Assembly (NCBI RefSeq): GCF_040954835.1
Contig: NC_090718.1
Coordinates: forward strand, 11,361,532-11,425,531
DNA: 64,000 nt
Direction of reading: 5' to 3'
Source: Lepisosteus oculatus
Taxonomy: Eukaryota > Chordata > Actinopteri > Semionotiformes > Lepisosteidae
A model generated the notes under the pieces. The model did not search any database and had not been told where the DNA came from. It saw only the letters and a list, made by a program, of their open reading frames with translations. Both the position numbers and the translations under genes were made by a program. Below, in pieces: positions 11,601-23,600 of this stretch. Positions within the stretch are counted from its first letter, which is position 1. Each line of letters opens with the position of its first letter.

Positions 11601-14600
11601 TTTTACAAAACTGTACTCTGCTTTTAATAAGGACGCATTTCCATTTATCCCCACAAGCACCTTATTCAGCTGCATTCTGCCTTATCTAAATGTCTGCTGT
11701 GCTACAGGATGAAAACTATCCGCGCTTTTTTAACTGTGCATTTTAGAATTCTGTGACTCTGCTAGCTTCCTTGGACATGTGAAAAACAAATTAAAACAAA
11801 AAGGGGGAGACAGAATCAACAATACAGGGCTGAAAGCTACACGTCGAGCTTTCAGGTAATGTGAGTTCTGTTGCTGTTACACAGCTAGGCACGTTTTGTA
11901 AACCGTTTGAGCAGCAGTTGGAGAGATTCTGGGAATTCAGCGTGCGGGGGAACCTCTCTAGGTGCCGTTTCTATCTGCTGCCACCTTCCTGCCCGCCCGT
12001 TCGCACAGCAACATCCGGAGACCAAAAAACAAACCACACAATGGCGCCAGCTGCGCGGCACTCAGCGCACACGTGCCCCTTATCTGCGGACTCCGCGGGA
12101 ACCTCACGCGTGCAGAGACGCTGCCCGAGACTCCTCAGAGTGCAGCTCTTCACGGCATAACCACTGTTATTACTGAAGAAGCAGCACGGTAGAAAGGGCA
12201 ATATATCACAAAAAACTTTCCAAGCCCTTCCAGCACAGGTCTACTGAACGACATTTGGCAGCTGGCATCCATCAAAAGATCTCATCCAGCCTCTTCGTGA
12301 AAGAAGCCAGGGTATCGACTTCAACAGCACAAGCTGGGCAGCCTGTTCCATACCCCCCCAACCCTTTGTGCAAAGAGCGATTCCTGTTCTCAGATTTAAC
12401 TGCATTTTTGAGTCCCTCTTGTCGGGGGGAACAGCTTGCTTTGTATTTAACAGAATTACTTATTACCTACTCAAAACAATTAAGGAACATTTGGCTGTGC
12501 CAAATGTGTCAGTGAAATTAAGCTCTGTGCGGCTTAAGCATGGGTTACAACAAGGATAAGCAAGAAAAGAAACAAAAAAAAAAGGTTTACCTTTGTTATG
12601 TTATTTAAACATGTTAAATGGCCTGTCAGGACGTTGCTTGTAAATAAGTGTTCAACAATGAAAACCCTTTGAGTTATCTCTCTCACAGGGACCATTCGTA
12701 CAATATAATGAGCACTTCTATTATTCAGAGAAAACCAAAAATAAATGGTTAACCCATGCAATCAATTGTTTTTCGAGACTGTCACTGGAAAATATCAAAG
12801 CCTGATGCAGGTGGTTGTACCTTCACCATAGTATTAAAAGACACTGAAATAATACACTGGAATTTTGAACACTTACTGCTAGCAAATTAAATCAGGTCTG
12901 GTACCCGTAATGAGTCATGCTTAAGGTATAGTAACCATTGCTGACTTTCAAACAGTATACAGTAATGAAGCTGGAAATGCTCCAACACGTGTCTATTTCC
13001 ATTTTTGTTTTACAAACATGCTCTTCTGTCAATACTCCTGGTTCTCAAACACACATCTAGATCGTGTCTGTGTGTGGCTGGCTGTAGTTTGGAGTGGTAA
13101 ATTACAGCTGTAGTTAATTGGAGCCATACCTCTCATCTGAAGAGTGAAAAAAAAACTACAGGCAGGTTAGAATCTGGCTCAATTATCCAACAGGCCACCA
13201 CCTACGGAGACCCTGAATGCATGGATCCTATAGGGGGCGCCCTCATGACCCAGATGATGAGTTCTGACGAAGCTGTACAAGGGGTGAACCTCTGTAGAGA
13301 ATGAAGGCAAGCCCTCAATTTGCTAAGGTACCACAGATCCCTCATTCACATCCACTTGCTGAATCTAGACCCAGCCTTGTGCTTTCCCCATCATCAGTCA
13401 TGGAGAGCGACCAGTGACCCAGGTTTTTAATATAATTACTTTTTAACAATCGGAACACTGTATCCCCACCCCCCCACCCCGAGTTCGTATTTCCCCGCTG
13501 CAAATCTCCATAAGTCTCCACAACCCGAACCCGCAGCAACGCCTTGAAAACCGTCAAGAAAGACAGGTATACAGTGAGACAGGGATGGTTTGCGCTCCCG
13601 TCGCCCAAAAGAAAGGGCGCCTGGAGTTGAAACAAGTGACATCATGCTCGTGGTACCTGGCTTCACAGTAAGACTATTGTTTCTGAGCAACGGATTAAAA
13701 AAAAACAGTCAGAGAGAGGGAACGGGAAAGCAAGGAGAGAGAGAAGGGCTTTATTGTTCGTACGCTGACAAGCTCAGTGCTCGGCCCTTTATTCTTTATT
13801 CAATTAGTTCATGATTTATTTATAGACTTGCCAGCAGCTGGCCGGGCGAGAACAGGTACGACGCCCCCATGGTGTCCAAAGCGCAGGCAGAGGAACAGGC
13901 AGGGGTCGCAGGGCTGGACAGGAAGAGGCCGGGCCGGACGAGGTGGAGAGCAGAGCAGAGTCTGGGTACAGCTTTCAGCTACCAGCAGCCATATCACCCT
14001 GCAGATCACAACCGGCGACCCACTGGAGCTCAGCAGGCGTGAGGCTGGCCAGTACCTGGATGGGAGACCTCCTGGGAAAAACTAAGGTTGCTGCTGGAAG
14101 AGGTGTTAGTGGGGCCAGCAGGGGGAGCTCACCCTGCAGTCCATGTGAGTCCTAATGCCCCAGTATAGTGATGGGGACACTATACTGTAAACAGGTGCCG
14201 TCCTTCGGATGAGACGTAAAACCGAGGTCCTGACTCTCTGTGGTCATTAAAAATCCCAGGGTGTTTCTTGAAAAAAGTAGGGGTGTAACCCTGGTGTCCT
14301 GGCCAAATTTTCCCTGTTCTTTACCAGTCATGGCCTCCTAATAATCCCCATCTATGAACTGGCTTCATCACTCTGTTCTCTTCCCCACTGATAGCTGATG
14401 TGTGGTGAGTGTACTGGCGCACTATGACTGCAGAGTCCCCATTACCTGTAAAGCGCTTTGAGTGGAGTATCCAGAAAAGCGCTATATAAGTGTAAGAACT
14501 ATTCTTTTTATTTTGCCGGCACAGTCGTCTGTCGGCATTAAAGTCTTCATTAAAAAAAGGTGGGGAAAGCCAACCTCTCGACTCGACTCACCTCTAGTTT

Positions 14601-17600
14601 TCCTAGTTTTAAGGAAAACTAAACCTCTGACATTTCCTTCCCTATATGGAAACGCGCTCCCCCCCTCTCTACCAGACCCAATTGTGAGCCGGGTTTGTCG
14701 TCGGCGTGCCACCTGGTGCTGTGCCTCCCCAAGAAGAGGTGTTCCCTGCCCAGGCGGCGGAATTGAACCAGCTTGTCACGGCACAGCAGGGAATTTTCAT
14801 CAACTCGTTGGAGCATGCCCCTTTTCGGCAGGGCACGGCTGCGTTTTCCGAAGGAATCCCCGCGCTGCCTCCGCTGACTCGACTTGACTCCCCCGCGCTC
14901 CCAGGTCAGGATCGCACGCCTCCCGGGCGCAGAGCCACAGATCCTCCGGCACGACGACGTACAGAAATCATCTTGTGTCCACCGCGGAGCGGGGTGGTCA
15001 CGGGACCCCCCCCCGAGGAGAGGCGGTCTTCCCGTTCCTGCCAGCTCACCACCCTCGAAGGGCAGGCGGAGGAACCTTCCGGAGAATCCGAGCAGCTCAC
15101 AGCTTTGAATCGCGCTACTGGGGCATGCTGGCCTGCTCTGAGGACTCCGACTCTGCACTGGTCCAGACAGCCACGATCAAGAGAAGTCAACATCCCAGAT
15201 TAAAGCCTCCATCTGGTCTGAATCAATTGTTTTCATTGCTGCTTTATCCATGGAGTATTATTCATGCTTCACAAATCTTGTCTTGCTGTAACTCCTTGGA
15301 AACCAAAGCTGGTATTAAAAGGACTCTAACCTTATACAGACTACCTTATATTTTATGCTCAGTGGCAGCTGTCCATCCCCTTCACACACAGTTTGTTCTA
15401 GCAAACTTGTGCAGCTGCCGATATCTTTACATTCTGACAAATGTGCTGTAAACCTGCATTTGAAAGCAAACTATGGGCAAGAACGAACATAACCAGGGGA
15501 CAGAGGCAAAAAACAATGGCTGCACTTTGTAAATGAATTACTTTTTGAAATGTAAAGGTTTCTCCTAACTAGTTTATCTAGGAGAAGCATGCATGGTTGC
15601 TTTAACCAAACTCCCTAGGCTGTAAGATTCAGCATAGCGTGCAAATGTGGCTCTTTCACATGAAGTGATTTATGATGCCAACAGTGAAACAATCCCATTT
15701 GGACATACACAACAGCAGTCAATGTGAAACACATCCTGAAAAAAGGCAAGTGTATTTGAAAACTGAAGACTGGAGGGACTGTGGGGGTCTGGAAGAAGCT
15801 ACCCCAGTTACGCTGTTAAAGCCAATACCCCAGCAGCTTTCAAGAAACATCTGGATAAAAAGAAACAGCTGGATAAAATCCTGGGCTCTAATTACCACAT
15901 AGGCTAGACTGACTCAATAGCTTCCTCTCCTTTGTAAATGTTCCTAACCTACCTAAAGTATGTCATTCCAATAGAGACGCTCACAGTGAAGTGTGTAGGC
16001 TTCAGCAAAATACAGAAAAGGTTGTTCACAGAAATATTTTGTTGGAAACCAGATTACAGATCAGCTTATTAGGCGGGCCTTTCACTGAAGACAAGTTCAA
16101 CCCATTATCCTCTAAATAATAAGAAAGCACACAAAACTGTAGATGAATATACAATACCTTAATACAAGAAGCACGTAATCAGTTAAACTAAATATTTAAG
16201 GGACCACGACACACATAAAATAGAATACACATCTGCCCTTAAGAACTACTTTCTTGTTTGAACGCACAACTTGCTCAATGGATCAATAAACGTGAACGTG
16301 TCAGCCCTCTTTAGAAACAGGTGATTAGGGGGGTCTACGAAACATGCTTGAGGCCCCTTGGCTGCAGACCTCTACGCTAATATGCTGACTACAGGAAGAT
16401 TGTCCAAGATCAGAAAATTAGGAAAAAAAGGCAGAAGTCAAACATGTCAACAGCTACCAAGCGGTGCACAGCTGTAGTCATTGAAGGGAGTAGTCTACTC
16501 ATGTTATCAAGCCACTTGAGCAATCGGCTGCCCATCTCCACCTCTTGGTAGCTTTGCTGGATCAGTGCAGCCCTTTCCAAAGCTGCAGAGCCAGCACTAA
16601 GACAAAATGACACTCCTGATGAACCCCCCACTGACAGGGATGACCCCGTGCTGTGGGCTCTGAGGATCTAGAATACAAAAAGCCTTGAAAAAAATTAAAT
16701 TAACCTTTTAATTCTGTTTATATATATATAGTGGCTTTTTCTTAACCTGCCTCTTCAAATGATGTAAGACCACACGATGCCAGCCGAAACACATGACCTT
16801 AACCTTTGCCCACAATGCTTTGTTAATTGAACCTCTTCTTGACCAGACCAGGGGTTACCAGCAACCCAGCTCTCCAGGCGGAGACCAACAGGGCCAACCA
16901 GAGACCTGTGAATTCCTGTCGGACAAAAGCCCACACAAACCCACGACGCACGGGACTTGAATGTAAAGGGTTAAGGGTTTAACACAAAGAACCGCAGGCA
17001 GGTGCATGGTTAAAAACCGCCCTTAAACACAGCTATGCAGGGTTTTAAATCCAGATCATTGAAATGAATCTATGATTGGAGATGCAAATGCATGGCGGCT
17101 GCGTTAAAGATGCAAAGGCGTGCCAGGAGCTGCGATATTTCCCAGGGCGCAGGCTGCTCAGTATGCAGCAGGAGGAGATAAGCAGTGAACTTTCCACAAC
17201 ATCCCAGCAGCGGCAGGTCAGACGAGCTGGTTTCGCTCTGACTCGATCTGGGCAATGATCTGTCAACTGCCAACCTCAGGCCGTTGAGAAGCGGAAGCTC
17301 GAGTAGTTTATTAACGCAAACAGGTCGGCGAAAAACACCCCCCGCGCGGAACCGCGGCCCCATGCTCTCCCCGCAGGGGGGGCCTCCCCTGGAGGACTGC
17401 AGCTTCCTGTGAATCCATCGCTCCGACGGCCGTCCTGCTCTCTCGCGCGTTCAGACGGACAGGTCGGTGTCTCCTGCTCGGCTGGAGCTCCACCCAGCAG
17501 CGCTGTACTTGGCACAACGTGAGAACGTCCTCTCGGTGCCAGTGCAACGAAATGAGAAACAGTTTTTCTTCCAGCAGTTTTGAAGGTTGCTTCGTTACAC

Positions 17601-20600
17601 CAGCAATCTGATTCAGGACCATCGCACTAGACTCCCGTGCCCGTCTTTACTGTGGTAATCACCTTAAAAATCTGTGTCAAAGGGACAAAACTGCTTTTTA
17701 ATCACTACCACAAGCTCTTACTATGACTCACCAGACTTTTGAAAAAAAAAATCTCTTTCCACTAAAGGGGGATTCCAGGTTCGAACGTGATGCATTTCTC
17801 TTACTGCAAGGAGGTGTCCACATGCCTCCACTAGTTTACTGGCTCACATCACAGACAAGTCACTCGGCACACTGGCAGGCTGGGGGCCACCAGAGGCCCG
17901 TGCGCACCTGCAATCTCAGTTTCTCAGACCGCATCCCACAAATCAATTTCTTGTCACAGGGCACAACACTGCATGCAATGTTTTTCTTTGACAAACGGCA
18001 GACCTGAACACATCTGACCCAGCTCTAACTTTAAGGGAAGACTACAACAAGCGTTGGCTTTTTACTGACAGAACCAACGTTTTCGGGCACCAGGCACAGA
18101 TTCACTGCTGCCTAGCATGAACATGAAAAGGAGGACCACTGTACTTAGATTAAAATCAGACCGCGACGGTCAGGAGGACACAGAGCAAGCTGTCACGAGC
18201 ACGGTGAGCTAACCCTCTTCCTGGAACTTCAGTGGAGAATGAGCTCATTCATATATGGTGATGACATCATCCCGCTGGAACACCAGCATCCTGACCCAGG
18301 GAAACTCCTGATGGCTGTGTGTACCGCAGACGCCAGCAACTGTGGTCAGACCAGAGGGTAAGGACTCCTAGAACACAGAAAGGCTACTGCTTCAAACCAG
18401 AGCCCACACAGGTCTCCGTGAGAGGGGGAAAAAAAAAAAGCCAAACCTTTTACAAGCCCAGCTGACTGCTTTATGCACCAGTGTTAGCATGCACCCAGGA
18501 GGAGGGGACCGACACTGAACTCTCGCTCACCTCAGCTGTAAGCCCTCAGCTGGCAAAGATCACTCAGGCTTCGACAAAAGAGACGAGACCGTTCCCCAGA
18601 AACGAGACGCACTGTCTCATTAGGTACGGATTGGCCAAAGGAGATCAGCCCCATGCGTGACCCGCCGGAGCTGTCCGGACCAGGCTGCTGGGTGCAGGGG
18701 GCTCCAACCCTGCCTTCTCCAAGCAAGAGAAGAGGAAGACTGGAACGGGAGCCTGTGACTGATCCCCCCACCCCCACCCCCACCCCCCAAGGGTCTGCGC
18801 CTCATCTCCTCATCTTTGATACCAAAGCGCCCGTGCTCTTTCAGGCGCCGCGTTATTAAAGCGGAGATCAAAAGCAGACACAAAGCTTCCCGCTACGATC
18901 CACTACGATTCTGTCTGGGGGTGGGGAGTGGCGGGGAGAAGGAGGAGGGGTAGGAAGGGGAGGAACTCGCACATAGAGAGGCCTTGCACCTGCTGGACTC
19001 CTACCAGCCACAAACCCAAGGGGGTAAACAATCCTCCTGCAATTCACCGCTCCTTTCATCCGCCCGGTGCGCGGGGAGCGGGAACACTCTCTCGGACCTC
19101 TCCCAGCTTTGTCCCATTTGTCAGACAACTCCAGTTGCATCCTTTGGGGAGACCAGCGCCAGACACCCTCTTCCCTTCTCGCGCTGACTGGGACAATCAG
19201 AAAGAGGCGGGGGGGGGGAGGAAAAGACAGATGGCTTTCTCTCTGGGCACAAAAGTTCAGTTAACGCTCCTCAAATCTGCTGCTCTCGGATCATCAGCTC
19301 CCCGTTGCAGGGGAGTCGCTCAGGATAGTCAAAGGGGCAATGAGATAAACTGAGTTTTTACCTAAATCTCGGATTTGATCTAATTCGACCAACCAAGAGC
19401 TGTCCAGACATTAAACAGAGATCAAAGTCTGTACTTAAATGGCTACCACTCACCCCTTTACCAGCACACATTTAAATTGTGGTTACTTTGCTGTGTCCCA
19501 TCTCTCACCTGATTTTCATCCAAGAAGGCTCACAGCAGAAAACAATCTCCAGAAATAAAAACTATCAGGCAGAATTATATAAGTAACCACCCCCAGCTGA
19601 GAACAGATGACCAAACAGACACAAATAGAAGTATGCCAGTTTTAGGAACAAAAAGAGTCACAGCCCTGGTGGGCAAAATTCAGTACAGCGTGATGCTTTT
19701 GTACTTTCACACAAGTCCCCAGTGAGTTCCGGCACAAACCCTCAAAGTGAAGCACCAAAAAACAAAACAAAAAGAAAGTCACACCTCAGATAAGATCTCT
19801 ACCAACACTACAGAAACTCAGAACAAGTTAGCAAAGAATCGTCTTTCACCACTTCTATCGAGCAAAGGTCGGGAGTTGTGTCTAAAAGGGCAAAGATAAA
19901 AAGGACAAAGTTGGGCTGTGTGGGTCCTAGCAGACAGAACTGGTCTGGGCAACTTGTGTCTGGCTGCCAAGAGGTGCCCTCCTGCTCGACGCGCAGGCTG
20001 GCCCCGAGCTCTGGTGCCAACTCAGCAGGCTGCGCTGAGGCGGAACGATTCAGCCCGGGCACGCCAGCGACCGCCCCCCCCCCCCAAAAAAGCGACGTCA
20101 CAAAGCTGCGTTCGCTTCTGCGCCTCGTGAACTCCTCTGGGATTTGAGAACTGGGACGGGCTGGGGTGTGTGCCATCCTTGTCCCCCCTGCTCCACACCT
20201 CCGCGGTCGGTCAGTTCAAGCTCCGTGCCAGCTCTCCACGGGCAGCCAGGCAGACAGGACGCGGAGGAGGACGAGGAGCCCTCCCGCACAGTCTCCTCTC
20301 TCTTGGCACCGTGCGCGTTTGGCCAGTCGTCAGGTATCTTATGACGCACCAGGCCGCCTCCCACACTGCAGGACTGGCTTTCCAACAGGCCCACGTTTCC
20401 CTGGCTGCAGAACCCGCCGGCACATGTCAACGTGCTGGGGGCCGGCCGGCCAGCTTTGTCAGAAGGGAAAAACGACCGAACAGGGAGAGAGACGTTCTGT
20501 CCCTTTCGGGTTTCCCCCCGAAAATAATTATCCCCTCGGCCTAACTCCCAAAATTCACAACTTGCAAGAGAGAAGTCCAGGTTTCATTTGGAAACTGTGC

Positions 20601-23600
20601 TGTGAAGACCACTGCCCTCTCGCTTCTCGCATGACTATGGACAGCTGTTTCAAGGCCCAGAGTAATTTCAGAGGGTGGAGGCGTAGTAGGAGTTTCTGCT
20701 GTAGGCTGCCATTTGTTAAATTCCCCAATAGGCACAGGGTCTTTACTGTCCTGGCATTTATATATATAGACACTTGGGCTCAGGAACAGAAATCACTGGA
20801 CTTAAACAAGCACCTCACCACATGCCCTAACCAGCAACCTCCTGCTTTCACCTCCCAGGAAAACAGTGCTCCCCTCTGAATGGGCGGGTCATGGTCCCTG
20901 TCTTGCCATCCCCTGTAGATGGGCCATCAGTTCAAGCACTCTTTGTTGCTGTGGGATGGAGCAACAGCACCACAGCACCCAAAAGGCTGGACATCACTGT
21001 CCCTGCATTACAATCACATGGTTTTGAGTAGCCATTTACACAGAGCCTCGATACATTTGGGCAAACTGTAACTCAACACAACACAAGACTGTGGCAAGAT
21101 CACGAGCACCACAGCCTCACAGTTCCACGGTCCCGAGTTTGATTCCAGGTCGGGCATCTGTCTGTGTGGAGCTTGCATGGTTATGGCCGTTTCCACTAGG
21201 TGCTCCTCTTTCCTCCCACTTCCCAAAGTCATGCCGGCTGAGTTGCCTTGGCTATTCCAGAATGTCCCTTGCGGGGGGGGGGAGAAGAGGGATTTCATAC
21301 CTTAAGGAGCTGGCTATGGGAGAACAGAAGCACACGAGCCTAATCGGACAAATCAGGCACAAATGAGAGCAGGCTTTTGGATGCTTGTATATGGCGCTTC
21401 TAAAAAATAATCACTTGATGTAAGCTTGGGATTTCAAGGTAAATGTAGACTACTGCATTTCCACTGGGCGCGAGTGGGTTTCAACAGGCCAAGCATTTCG
21501 ACTACAGACCGTAAGTGCCCTCCGATACAAATCTAGTCGCCCACCATCTTTAAAATTACTCTGGCCAGCACCCGTGCGTCAAGAGTCAGGCTCATTAAAA
21601 AAAAAGTCTCCTTTTCAAATCTTCTTTGGTTGTCTTGCCATCATGGAAAGCACTACTCCAGAGCCAGTACAACTAAAAAAGCCAGTAACTTATCTTTAGA
21701 AATTCTCTTTATAAAGTGACAGAGTGATAAGGACACAGTGTGTCATACAGAGCCAAACCGCACAAAAAAACTCCTGCACTGATCTCCCTGCTTCTCCGAT
21801 GTATAAAACACTGCCAAGAGGGACAATCCAAAAACGAAATCCGCGAACCCTTATATCGTGGCAAGCTAAATCCACTTACGGAGCCCACAAAATACAATCA
21901 AACTCTTTGTCAGCTCTGGCTTAAAGGTGTTGGATTCAGGTTTCGGCAAAGTAAACAGAAAAGGTTCACGTTTTACCAGGTTTAGTCATTTAAGGGAGCA
22001 AACAGTGGACAGGCATCACTTTGGATTTTAAACCACTGGGGCTTTTCAACAGCTGGGAAAGCAGTAACACGCTGACCGACAGCCCTGCAAAGCATAAACC
22101 ACGCACACAGAACAGTGCATTTTCACAAAATAACAATACAAGGAGTTTACAAAGAAATGTCAAACATTTGGGGAATTTTGCTACTGAATTTAAATGCTTG
22201 GAACTATGTTTTCCCCTTCACCCACTTACTTTCAGTCTTAATCGGAGGTATCCCTACACCTGGACAGCCCCAATCCAGTTCTCTGAACCTTTCTAGTCTT
22301 GAAGAGATAGGACTAAGAGGGCCCACAATACAAGTACAGGCTTTTCTGCTATTCCGTGTGTTTTTTCAACGCGAACTGGCTGGAACGCGATTGATGAATA
22401 GGTGAATAGGTAATAACTTTCGCACAGATGTGTTGGCTATTAAGCGATTCCATTCCCAACACTTTAAGTGACGTGGTGGGTGGAGGAACACAACGCTTAT
22501 GCCAACAGAGTCTCCGCGTCAACATCACATGCTCAGTCGACTCCCTTGCTTCGCTGTGAAGTGCTTTTCGAGAAGTCATTTTCGGGGGGGTTTTCTGTAC
22601 ATTTTGCCGTGCCAGGCATCAATCCGGGAGGACAAAGTGACAAGGATGTTTACGGGAAGCATCCTGGTGAGAAAACTGCAGATTGTGAACGTAAAAGAGA
22701 GGCTTTAACACTCAAAGAGAAGCTACATGTCATAAATGGTTTTGAACGTAAAGAAAGAACATGGGATATCGTGTTCGTGCGACAGGAATTAAGGAGTCGA
22801 CGGTACGCCCCATCCAAGACGATGCAGAAAAAATGAAAGCAAGCTGTATTGCTGGAACAAGCCTGGGTGCCAGCAAACCGGTGAGATCACAGCCACTTGA
22901 GGAGATGGAGCGACTCCTGAGAGGACAGAAGATCAAACTCTCCACAGCTGATCTAGAACAACTTATTGCTGAGGGGGAAGTGGACAATGAATATGAAGAA
23001 GATGAGGTCCAGGATGCAGCACCACAAGAGCTTTCCCTCTGCTCTTTTGTCTCCTATCCTGAGGGAAGCTGAGAAGCAGTCGCCGCTCTCAGAAGACGAC
23101 GATTTTAATGCAGAACGCGACGGGACAGCTGTTCGTGGAATAAGGTCTTACCCTATGAACAGCTCCTTTACGAAGGAAGAAAAACGGCAAAGCAGCAAAA
23201 ACTAGTTGTCTTTTTTTTAAACCAGCCCCCAAGAAACAGTCAGAATACAAGGAACCATCTGGATTCATAGTTTTTCGTCCCAACCCTGCACAACAACAGG
23301 TGAAGGTGATGGTGAGGACCCCTCAGTCCCCGTATTCATGACTCCCATCGAGTTATCAATTTTCGTCAAGATAGTGTTAAATTTACAGTTATTTAAACTG
23401 TGCTATCCTTTGTGTTAGCCTAACTATATCTGTGACACTTTTGAGTAATATTTCTGGTGGTCTGCCCCAGCCCTATTTTGTTCCCCATAAACCCTGTTAT
23501 TTTTATCACCACCATCTTGTATAGCGCAACTATCGCAGTACTCAAAATTCTCAAAGGCACTGAACAAGTCAGCACAGAGGACTTCTTCAAAATAAACAGC

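Noticed and set aside
13978-14100. A 5S rRNA gene
   Set aside because: The similarity is partial, with many changes, and continues into a shared SINE body and tail, so it is a 5S-derived SINE head.
14619-15203. Long frames on both strands (179 and 165 codons)
   Set aside because: Overlapping frames on opposite strands in one GC-rich island; neither resembles a known protein. Kept only as a possible regulatory island.
20166-20879. A 237-codon plus-strand open frame in KMT2A intron 1
   Set aside because: No recognisable domain, shadow frames on both strands in the same GC-rich patch, and no supporting splice or promoter context.
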